Positions 38,812-49,342 of a DNA stretch of 64,000 nucleotides are shown here, piece by piece (position 1 is the first letter of the stretch; the number at the start of each line of letters is the position of its first letter). The notes below the pieces were generated by a model that did not search any database, was not told the DNA's origin, and saw nothing but the letters and a program-made list of their open reading frames with translations. Source of the DNA: Coriobacteriaceae bacterium. Its GTDB lineage: Bacteria > Actinomycetota > Coriobacteriia > Coriobacteriales > Coriobacteriaceae. The stretch is from assembly GCA_015062655.1 (NCBI GenBank), contig SUUG01000013.1, positions 1 through 64,000 on the forward strand. The letters are read 5' to 3'. Both the position numbers and the translations under genes were made by a program.

Positions 38812-38819
<8 letters not shown>
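37422..38819 (+). CDS. carA: Carbamoyl-phosphate synthase small subunit
   Basis: A 465-residue glutaminase subunit that delivers ammonia from glutamine to CarB for carbamoyl phosphate, used by pyrimidine and arginine synthesis. The N-terminal CPSase_sm domain includes [20 protein letters not shown] and [15 protein letters not shown]. The class I amidotransferase domain has FGICLGHQ with Cys287 and the [12 protein letters not shown]is/Glu. It is longer than the usual ~380 residues because of insertions (around 90 and 400-425) and a C-terminal extension. AAGGAGAG precedes the ATG at 37422. The end overlaps carB by 8 bases. Confidence 0.95.
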
Positions 38820-42108
<3,289 letters not shown>

Positions 42109-42226
42109 AGCCGCGAGCGGGGCTGCGGGCGGGCCGGGGCCGACGTTGCGACGCGGGTGCGCAGCGGGCGGGTCTGCCGCTGCCGCCGCGGCGACAACCG
42201 ACGCGGCGACAACCCAAACAGCGGGC

Positions 42227-42262
42227 AAGCCTCCCGTTTCTCACATGGGAAACGGGAGGCTT
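42227..42262 (+). terminator. Terminator of carAB
   Basis: A perfect 14-bp stem (42227-42240 with 42249-42262), 8-base loop, followed by TTGC; the stem ends in the T-run. Confidence 0.85.
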
Positions 42263-42390
42263 TTGCATGCCAACAGGCCTTCGGCCCTGTTGTGAAATGC
42301 TACCCAGGTAACGCGTATGCTCATGGAACGCTTCCATCGCTGACGGCGTTCGGAAGGTACACGCACAAGTCGCATAGCATATTTCTGTAA

Positions 42391-42459
42391 GGTGTTCGGC
42401 GGCTGCGGGGCCGGGTGTTCCGCCGCTGCGGAGCCGGGTGCTCGGCCGCCACGGGGTCG
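42391..42459. repeat. Three tandem 23-bp repeats
   Basis: Units starting at 42391, 42414 and 42437 share GGTGTTCSGCSGCTGCGGRGCC with mismatches increasing in the third. They lie in the non-coding stretch between carB and the glycosidase gene. Confidence 0.6.
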
Positions 42460-42642
42460 ATGCGGGCGGGCGTCCGGATGCAGCGTGCGCATCGATGCGT
42501 CGGCGCGCGGATCCATGGCGAGGCGTCTAGCTCGGAGAACGATGAGGCGTCTTGGATAATAATCGCGCACACATGTTAGCAATCTTGTGATATGGGCCGA
42601 TACCAGTTTACAAAACAACAGGTAGACAGAATGCAGTTGTCA

Positions 42643-42658
42643 CCTGGTTGTAACCAGA
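42643..42658. promoter_or_regulatory. Palindromic operator candidate
   Basis: CTGGTTGTAACCAG is a palindrome with a 2-base centre, about 200 bases upstream of the GH-D gene. Its half-site TTACAACC recurs upstream of the GH31 gene (48999-49016 and 49077-49088). A regulator is inferred, not shown. Confidence 0.4.
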
Positions 42659-42757
42659 TGCAATGCCGTTTGGCGAAAAATGGATACCGTTCGCGGCGCA
42701 GAGCATACCGACCACCGAAGGGTTTTTCAATTTCCCATTATTCTGGAGGGGTTAAAA

Positions 42758-42802
42758 ATGGGCGGGGGGGGGCATCTCGTCGCACGGATTGTTTCGAGAT
42801 GA
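42758..42802 (+). CDS. Short leader reading frame with G9 tract
   Basis: ATG at 42758 with a strong GGAGGGG ribosome site 7 bases upstream encodes MGGGGHLVARIVSR and stops at 42800-42802. Codons 3-5 are the G9 run (42764-42772). A change to G10 would lengthen it to a 30-codon frame whose stop overlaps the glycosidase start as ATGA (42846-42849). G8 would fuse it in frame to the glycosidase. It may be a length-dependent translational switch; expression is not proven. Confidence 0.5.
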   Translation: MGGGGHLVARIVSR

Positions 42803-42845
42803 ACGTCTACGGGCGTTGGCCCTCCTGGACAGAAAGGAGGTGCGA

Positions 42846-45800
42846 ATGAAGAGGTGTAAGCTCGTTTCGGCAGCGGCAACAGCCGCTATGGTCGGTATTC
42901 TCGGCTTCTCGATGCCCGCGTTTGCGGCATCGGGTTACGGCAACGTCGAGGTAAAGACCGACGCCGGCAAGAGCATCACTATCGGCAACGATGCATTCGC
43001 GCGAACGTTCAGCTTTGAGAATGGGAAGCTGAGGACGACCCTCATCGACAACAAGCTTGGCAAGTCCCAGTTTGTTCCAGGTGAGAAGTCCGAAGAATTC
43101 CTCATCGAGGGCATGCTCGAAGGCTCGCGTCAGGAGCCCCAGGGCCCGCTGACGAGCGTGAAGCCCGGCAGCGGTTCCACGGTGAGCGCCACCGCCAAGG
43201 CTTCTGAAACGCACGAGCACGAGTGTCCCAAGGGTGCGGCGGGCGCCATCGACGGCGACACCGCCACGTATTGGGCCACGCTCGACGAGGGTGAGACCAC
43301 GAATCCGTGGCTTGAGGTCGACTTCGGCCGCGAGGTCAGCTTTGCGTCCCTCAAGTACACCGCCCGCAACGCCGGCGGCGAGTACGGATATCAGTGCACC
43401 GGTCAGGTGGAAACCGCCTGCCTCGAGAAGTGGAACGGCACCGACTGGGTCAAGGTGCAGGACTTCACGTTCGAGACCGGTAAGGACAAGGGTCCCCACA
43501 CGGTGACCCTGAACGCTCCGGTTACGGCGAGCAAGGTTCGCTTCGTGGTCACCAAGGGTTACCACTGGAACGCAGCGAACGTTACGAACAAGTTCGCCAA
43601 TATCGCCGAGGTCGACTTCTTCGATGCCCAGGGCAACTCCGTCATCCATGGCACGCAGCAGGCTGCCGGCGCATGGGAGATCGAGACGAACTCCGACAAG
43701 GGCACCGCAGACGGTGGCGGCATCCAGGCCCTCATCGACGGCAACCTCGACACCCACTGGCACTGCAACTACAACAACGGCCAGCCGGTAAACATGCCCG
43801 CCACGATCACGATCGATCGCGGCGCCGCTCAGAAGGACGTCGCGTTCCAGACGGTCGGCTACGCCGGCCGCAAGGAGGGCGCTTCCTCCAACGGCAACTT
43901 CAAGAAGTTCGCCGTGTACGCCTCGGATACCAAGGACGGCCTGTTTGAGCAGGGCAACCTGAAGGACACCTGCACGGTGAGCTATACCGGCGCGTACGGC
44001 ACCGGCGCTCAGAAGATGGTGTACTGCGGTCTCGACGAGGCTGTGACCGGCCGTTACGTGGGCATCAAGGTCCTCGAGGGCAACGGCGGATTCGCCGCGG
44101 GCGCCGAGCTCGATCTGTTCAAGGAGCAGTTCTCCTCTGTTCCCGAGACCGATGCCGGCACGCTGAAGGCTTCCAACATGACCCTCGCCGGCGACCCCGT
44201 GGTGACCGACACCACCGTCACCATCCAGGGTGTCGAGAAGACCGGTAAGCTCGTCACGTTCGCGTTCGAGCCTGTCTCCTTCGGCAGCGGTAACGCCACG
44301 GTCGAGCTCAAGGCCGTCATGTACAACGGCGACCACTTCATGCGCAAGTGGATCGAGCTCAAGTCTGAGGACCAGGACATCCGCGTCAAATTCATCGACG
44401 GCGAGCACCTGGCGACCAAGGAAGGCGACAAGACCTGGACCATCCCCAAGAAGTCCGGCGTTGTCGCTATGGACGCCGCCAAGGCGACCCTCGGCCAGCC
44501 CATCTACGTGAACGGCCTGTTCGTCGGCTCCGAGTTCCCCGAGACCGATACGCAGATCGCGGACGGCCTCGGTCGCACGCGCTATTGGACCGGCAAGAAT
44601 TTCACCGACTTCCAGCGCGATAACCAGCTCACCACCGAGGGTGAGTACGTCTCCTGGCAGACGGTCTGCGGCGCCACCCACTCCGATGGCTCCGATATGA
44701 ACCTCATCCAGAGCGACTTCTTCGCCTACATCGCGAGCATCTCCAAGCCGAGCGATTTCCGCATCCAGTACAACTCCTGGTTCGACAACATGATGTTTAT
44801 CGACGACGAGAACATCATCGAGTCGTTCAAGGCCGTTGACAAGCACCTGAGCGAGACGGGTGTCCGCCCGCTCGAGTCCTATGTTGTGGATGACGGGTGG
44901 AACCAGTATCGTCAGACCGCGGACCAGTACACCTCCGGCGACGACCTGCGCCGCAACGGTCCGGTCGATGACCCGCTTGGCGTGAATACCGAGGGCTTCT
45001 GGCAGTTCAACAGCAAGTTCCCCAACGGTTGGACCCCCTCGTCGAACCTGGTGCAGAAGCTCGGTTCCAGCTTCGGCGTGTGGATTGGCCCGCGCGGCGG
45101 CTATAACTATCACGGCACCCTGGCCAACATCATCCAGGCTGCAGGCAATGGCTCTGCTGCCGGCGGCTCCATCGACGTCGCCGACCAGCGCTACGTCGAC
45201 AACTTCGGTGATATGGCCGTGAAGTGGATGCAGGACTACGGCGTCAACTACTGGAAGTGGGACGGCTTTGCCGACGGCCGCCAGTACGGTGCCTTTGCTT
45301 CCGGTGAGGGCGTTGTGGGCTATGACGAGAACCATCATCATATGTACGGTGGCCCTCATGGCTACTTCCACGCCACCGACCTGTGGGAGAAGTGGATCGT
45401 TCTCTTCGACGAGGTGTGGGAGACCGCCGACGCCGAGCAGATCGAGGATCTGTGGATCTCGCTGACCTGCTACACCAACCCCAGCCCCTGGTTCCTCCAG
45501 TGGTCCAACTCCGTGTGGCTGCAGTGCGTGGCCGACCGCGGCGAGCGTTGGAACGATGTCCTCAACAACAAGATGGACAACATGCTCACCTACCGTGACG
45601 GCTGCTACTACGACTTCCTGGAGCAGCACGAGTTCCAGTTCCCGCTTGCCAACATCTACAACCATGACCCGATCTACGGCAAAGAGGGCACCGACATCAA
45701 CATCAGCTCCATGAACGGCGAACAGTTCCGCAACTACATGTTCATGCAGGGTACGCGCGGTACCGCTTTCTGGGAGCTGTATTTCTCCGACTCGCTGTTC

Positions 45801-48326
45801 GATGATGAGAAGTACCTCGTCAATGCCGACTTCCTTGCATGGGAAGAGGGCAACTTCGACATGCTGCGCAACGGCAAGATGATCGGTGGCAATCCCGATA
45901 CCTCTGCCACTCTGGATGGTGTCGTGAGACAGCGCGGCGGTGTCCAGAACGCTTACGGCTTTGCCGGCTTCAACACCGACGGCACCGAGGGCATCATCTC
46001 GATGCGCAACCCGGCCGCCGAGAACAAGACCATCACCTTCAAGCTGGACGATGCCATCGGCGCCAAGGCCGAGGGCACCTGGTACAAGGCGATCGATCAC
46101 TCCTACACCACCAATGGCGACGCCATCGCCGAGTCTCACGACTCCTTCGCTGCCGGCTCTACCGTTGAGGTCACCCTCAAGCCGGGCGAGGTCCAGATCT
46201 GGCATCTCTCTCAGAAGGCCGATGAGACCGCTCCCAAGCTGTCCGACATCTCCTTCGTGAACAACACCACCGTTCGTGTCCAGGCCTCCGAGCACGTCTC
46301 CGGCGCTTCGTTCGAGGTCACCGTGAACGGCGAGAAGGTCGAGCTGGGCGAGAACGATGTAACCGCCTACGCCGACCTCAAGACCTTCGACATCGCGCTG
46401 CCTGAGGCTCTGGCCGACGACGCGACCGTCGAGGTCAAGGCGACCGCCGGTACCGACTCGGTGAACAACAAGCTCGCCGGTACCGTGAGCGCCCAGCACT
46501 ACACCGACGGCGTTGTCGCGCAGGACGACGCCGTCGCCGCGGGCACCGAGTTTTCCTCTGCCGAGCGCAGCGTCGAGGGTGCCAACGGCTTCACCGTCAC
46601 CGCTACGGTTGACGGTGCCCTCAAGAACGCAACCGTTCTGTCCCAGGGCGATCAATGGTCGCTGTCCGTGAACGCCGAGGGCAAGGCCGTCTTCACCGTT
46701 GCCGGCGTCTCCGCCGTGTCCGATGACGCGCTCGCTGCGGGTGACAACGTCATCACCGGTGTTCGCGAGAACAACGGCATGGTGAAGATCTACGTCGACG
46801 GCGAGATCGCCGGTTCCGACTACGATGCCGACACGGTTGGAAAGGCCATGGAGGCCGACGCCATCGTGGCCGGTGCCGATGCCACCAACGTCTTCGTGTA
46901 CGACAACTCGCTGGGCTACGACGAGGTTCCGGCTTCTCCGCTGGCTGAGCTCATCGCCAAGATCGAGGCGGAGCAGGGCAACTTCACCGAGGAGCCCTGG
47001 ATCGCTGCGAATATGGATGCCCTGCTCGAGGCCGGTAAGGCCGCGCTCGAGGGCGACGATGCCGCCGCGAAGCAGGAGGCCTACGACAACCTGCTCGTCG
47101 CGTACGGCAAGCTGGTTCCCCGCACGGTGACCAACCTCGCCACCGGCGCGGACCTCTCCGCTGCCTGGGTCGACGGCACCACGGATACCCCGGTGACCAA
47201 CAGCGGTCGCGCGCTCACCGTGGCAACCGATGGCAACATCGACACGAGCAACTACGCGATCTTCGGCAACGATGCCAAGGCCGACGGATCCTACATGCAG
47301 GTCGACCTCGGCGAGACGTGCCGCATCGACGCTGTGAACCTGTGGCGCTATTGGCAGGACGGCCGCACCTACAACGGCACTGCGCTCGTTGTGGCAAACA
47401 AGGCCGACTTCTCCGATGTCCAGGTGCTCTACTACTCCGGTGATCAGGACCTGTATAAGCTGGGCGAGGACACGCTGACCGGCGACGAGCTGTATGCCGA
47501 GTCCTCGAACGGCAAGGTCCTCTACGGCGACGCCGAGGGCGACCGGTCCGTCACCGCGCGCTACGTGCGCCTCTACGGTCACGGCGTGAAGGATGGCGGC
47601 AAGGAGAACCATGTCGTGGAGCTCCAGGTTATGGGCGCCCGTCTTTCTGCGGATCCGTACGATCTGGCGAGCCTGAAGGCCCTTATCGCTCAGGCTGAGA
47701 CCGCGCTGGAGAACAAGGACGACCACACGGTCGACTCCATCGAGGCGCTGAACGCCCCGCTGGCTGCTGCCAAGGAGGTCGTCGAGACCATCGAGGGCGG
47801 CGCGACCGACAAGCCCATGAGCTACGTGATCAACGCTCGCGAGGCACTGAAGGCCGCCATCGACGCGCTCGAGCTCGTTGAACCCGAGCCCCAGCCGGTC
47901 AAGTACACCGTGACGTTCGATTACGGTTACGAGGGTGCCGAGGCAGCGACTGTGGAGGTCCTTGAGGGCCAGAAGGTTGCCAAGCCCGCTGATCCCGTCC
48001 GTGATGGCTACACCTTCAAGGGTTGGATGCTCAACGGCAAGGCATATGATTTCGATGCCGAGGTGACGGGCGACATCACCCTCACCGCTGCATGGGAGAA
48101 GGTCGACGAGCCGGGTACCGACCCTGAGAATCCCGGTAGCAAGCCTGGTGACCAGGGTGGCAACGGCTCTACCAGCGGCTCCGGCAACGCTTCCGGCAAC
48201 GGTAAGCCCGGTACCAACGGCGGCCTTGCCCAGACCGGCGATCCGTCCATGATCGCCATCGCTGCTGCGTCCGTCGCGGGCGTCGCAGCACTGGGCGCCG
48301 GCGTTGTGAGCAAGCGCCGTCGCTAA
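42846..48326 (+). CDS. Cell-wall-anchored clan GH-D glycosidase (GH36/GH27-like, alpha-galactosidase or alpha-GalNAcase)
   Basis: A 1,826-residue secreted enzyme. A signal peptide ends at AFA/A (residue 27). Two F5/8C-type modules lie at about 95-260 and 275-430. The catalytic barrel (about 530-1,040) has the clan GH-D patterns SYVVDDGWN (Asp682/683) and YWKWDGF with likely nucleophile Asp806; QCVADRGERWND (Asp897) is a candidate acid/base. Then come an Ig-like domain, a LamG-like domain (about 1,215-1,360), FIVAR-type helices, a third F5/8C module (about 1,425-1,600) and an InlB-type repeat (GYTFKGWMLNGKAYDFD). It ends LAQTG (1794-1798), hydrophobic span and KRRR. The start at 42846 has AAAGGAGGTG 4 bases upstream; an in-frame ATG at 42789 is less likely. 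Exact family and substrate are uncertain. Confidence 0.8.
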   Translation: MKRCKLVSAAATAAMVGILGFSMPAFAASGYGNVEVKTDAGKSITIGNDAFARTFSFENGKLRTTLIDNKLGKSQFVPGEKSEEFLIEGMLEGSRQEPQGPLTSVKPGSGSTVSATAKASETHEHECPKGAAGAIDGDTATYWATLDEGETTNPWLEVDFGREVSFASLKYTARNAGGEYGYQCTGQVETACLEKWNGTDWVKVQDFTFETGKDKGPHTVTLNAPVTASKVRFVVTKGYHWNAANVTNKFANIAEVDFFDAQGNSVIHGTQQAAGAWEIETNSDKGTADGGGIQALIDGNLDTHWHCNYNNGQPVNMPATITIDRGAAQKDVAFQTVGYAGRKEGASSNGNFKKFAVYASDTKDGLFEQGNLKDTCTVSYTGAYGTGAQKMVYCGLDEAVTGRYVGIKVLEGNGGFAAGAELDLFKEQFSSVPETDAGTLKASNMTLAGDPVVTDTTVTIQGVEKTGKLVTFAFEPVSFGSGNATVELKAVMYNGDHFMRKWIELKSEDQDIRVKFIDGEHLATKEGDKTWTIPKKSGVVAMDAAKATLGQPIYVNGLFVGSEFPETDTQIADGLGRTRYWTGKNFTDFQRDNQLTTEGEYVSWQTVCGATHSDGSDMNLIQSDFFAYIASISKPSDFRIQYNSWFDNMMFIDDENIIESFKAVDKHLSETGVRPLESYVVDDGWNQYRQTADQYTSGDDLRRNGPVDDPLGVNTEGFWQFNSKFPNGWTPSSNLVQKLGSSFGVWIGPRGGYNYHGTLANIIQAAGNGSAAGGSIDVADQRYVDNFGDMAVKWMQDYGVNYWKWDGFADGRQYGAFASGEGVVGYDENHHHMYGGPHGYFHATDLWEKWIVLFDEVWETADAEQIEDLWISLTCYTNPSPWFLQWSNSVWLQCVADRGERWNDVLNNKMDNMLTYRDGCYYDFLEQHEFQFPLANIYNHDPIYGKEGTDINISSMNGEQFRNYMFMQGTRGTAFWELYFSDSLFDDEKYLVNADFLAWEEGNFDMLRNGKMIGGNPDTSATLDGVVRQRGGVQNAYGFAGFNTDGTEGIISMRNPAAENKTITFKLDDAIGAKAEGTWYKAIDHSYTTNGDAIAESHDSFAAGSTVEVTLKPGEVQIWHLSQKADETAPKLSDISFVNNTTVRVQASEHVSGASFEVTVNGEKVELGENDVTAYADLKTFDIALPEALADDATVEVKATAGTDSVNNKLAGTVSAQHYTDGVVAQDDAVAAGTEFSSAERSVEGANGFTVTATVDGALKNATVLSQGDQWSLSVNAEGKAVFTVAGVSAVSDDALAAGDNVITGVRENNGMVKIYVDGEIAGSDYDADTVGKAMEADAIVAGADATNVFVYDNSLGYDEVPASPLAELIAKIEAEQGNFTEEPWIAANMDALLEAGKAALEGDDAAAKQEAYDNLLVAYGKLVPRTVTNLATGADLSAAWVDGTTDTPVTNSGRALTVATDGNIDTSNYAIFGNDAKADGSYMQVDLGETCRIDAVNLWRYWQDGRTYNGTALVVANKADFSDVQVLYYSGDQDLYKLGEDTLTGDELYAESSNGKVLYGDAEGDRSVTARYVRLYGHGVKDGGKENHVVELQVMGARLSADPYDLASLKALIAQAETALENKDDHTVDSIEALNAPLAAAKEVVETIEGGATDKPMSYVINAREALKAAIDALELVEPEPQPVKYTVTFDYGYEGAEAATVEVLEGQKVAKPADPVRDGYTFKGWMLNGKAYDFDAEVTGDITLTAAWEKVDEPGTDPENPGSKPGDQGGNGSTSGSGNASGNGKPGTNGGLAQTGDPSMIAIAAASVAGVAALGAGVVSKRRR

Positions 48327-48430
48327 GGGGCCAAGGGGTAGGGTACTTCGGTTCTCTATCCCCGTTGACCTCATTTGTCCCTCGGGGATGATCTCATTGG
48401 TTCCCCGAGGGATGTCCTTGTTGGACGTTG

Positions 48431-48474
48431 CGCCCCCGGCGACCGTCACCCTTCACGGGGACGGCGCCGGGGGC
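48431..48474 (+). terminator. Terminator of the GH-D glycosidase gene
   Basis: An 11-bp GC stem (48431-48441 with 48464-48474), extended inward by CCGTC/GACGG, followed by TTTTGTTTT. Confidence 0.85.
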
Positions 48475-48533
48475 GTTTTGTTTTGCGCCGTGCCCGTGTG
48501 CGCCGAACCACCTCCTAACAAAATGTCACCCGA

Positions 48534-48594
48534 CCGTTGCATATACATTTCGAACACCTTTGGCTGCATGGTGTTCGAAATGTATATGCAACGG
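48534..48594. repeat. Perfect 25-bp inverted repeat
   Basis: Arms 48534-48558 and 48570-48594 (CCGTTGCATATACATTTCGA and onward) pair without mismatch around an 11-base loop. It lies after the terminator of the glycosidase gene, is AT-richer than its surroundings, and has no T-run. Confidence 0.8.
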
Positions 48595-48708
48595 CTGGGG
48601 AGCAGTTCCATCTGAGGCTGAACCTCAGAAAGGGGACAGGCACTCATCTGAGACCGGGGCAGAATCGAGGTTGGTGATGAAGCCAAGCCCTTACGGCAGG
48701 CATGCCGA

Positions 48709-48861
48709 ACAGCTCTGCATACGGCAACCGGCGAGCCGAAGCGCGACGGCTCCGAGGCCGACGGCTCCAGGACCTTCCGCCCCTACGACATGATCGCCCG
48801 CGCCGACATGGCCGCGTTCATCCACCGCATGGACCAGAAGGACCTGGTGAACCTGAAGTAG
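48709..48861 (+). pseudogene. C-terminal fragment of an SLH-like surface protein
   Basis: The frame ends GSRTFRPYDMIARADMAAF, then IHRMDQKDLVNLK and a stop at 48859-48861. The F-RPYD-x-x-ARADMAAF-x-HR pattern resembles the last repeat of S-layer-homology-like cell-surface modules. Upstream sequence has no start codon or continuous domain, so this is probably the end of a gene that has been deleted. A terminator follows (48917-48946). Confidence 0.4.
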
Positions 48862-48916
48862 CGCCTCCCGCGCCGTTTTGGGACGGGGGTTTCGTCTCCT
48901 ACCGACCAGGTAGCAT

Positions 48917-48946
48917 AAGGGGTCCGGCTCCCGAGCCGGGCCCCTT
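48917..48946 (+). terminator. Terminator after the SLH-like fragment
   Basis: AAGGGGTCCGGCT pairs with AGCCGGGCCCCTT (one G-T pair) around CCCG, followed by TTTG. Confidence 0.8.
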
Positions 48947-49342
48947 TTTGCTGCCGGGCGGTCTTCCCGCAAGGCGTTCATCTGCCTGTTTAATCCTATA
49001 GTTGTACTTGGTTGTAAGATCTAATACCAGTAGTACGAAATCGGACTACTGAAGAGGTATGTAAAATGCAGATACCAGACGGTTACAAACCATGACGATA
49101 AGAGGTTCTCGGTTTTGCCGCTCATTGGAAGATTAGAAAGCGCAGGTAACGGGCTATACCCCAGAATGCCTCCAACCGTTTGCCGGAATAATAAACCGCT
49201 TGCGGGAGCACACTCTTCATAAGCCCCTCTTAAGAGTAGCGTGATAGCTAGATTCCAACTGGCTATCTGGTACCAACCAGTTAGGCAAGGGAAAACGGCT
49301 GGTTCTCAACCGTATCTAAGAGTCGGATAGAGAGGAGCTTGG
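48947..49342 (+). other. Control region upstream of the GH31 gene
   Basis: No gene. It contains TTGGTTGTAAG (49008-49018), GATACCAGACGGTTACAAAC (49070-49089) and ACTGGCTATCTGGTACCAAC (49257-49276, part of an imperfect palindrome). The first two share the TTACAAMC core with sites upstream of the GH-D gene. A CTCTTAAGAG palindrome occurs near 49227. Confidence 0.45.
49070..49089. promoter_or_regulatory. Operator candidate shared with the GH-D gene
   Basis: GATACCAGACGGTTACAAAC resembles GATACCAGTTTACAAAAC at 42599-42616 in both halves (GATACCAG and TTACAAA), at a comparable distance (about 250 bases) from the start codon. Confidence 0.4.

Larger units (their letters stand above)
42263..42757 (+). 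other. Control region upstream of the GH-D glycosidase
   Basis: Besides the tandem repeats, two candidate operator strings are visible: GATACCAGTTTACAAAAC (42599-42616) and the palindrome ACCTGGTTGTAACCAG (42643-42658). Similar strings occur upstream of the GH31 gene. No gene is supported. Confidence 0.45.
48327..48690. other. Intergenic region after the GH-D gene
   Basis: It contains the terminator and the perfect inverted repeat listed separately; nothing else is supported. Confidence 0.4.

Noticed and set aside
42807..48449. A continuous minus-strand reading frame of 1,880 codons opposite the GH-D gene
   Set aside because: It mirrors codon bias of the plus-strand gene (third-position GC keeps the antisense frame open), has no signal peptide, domain or ribosome site, and the plus-strand product has clear domains.
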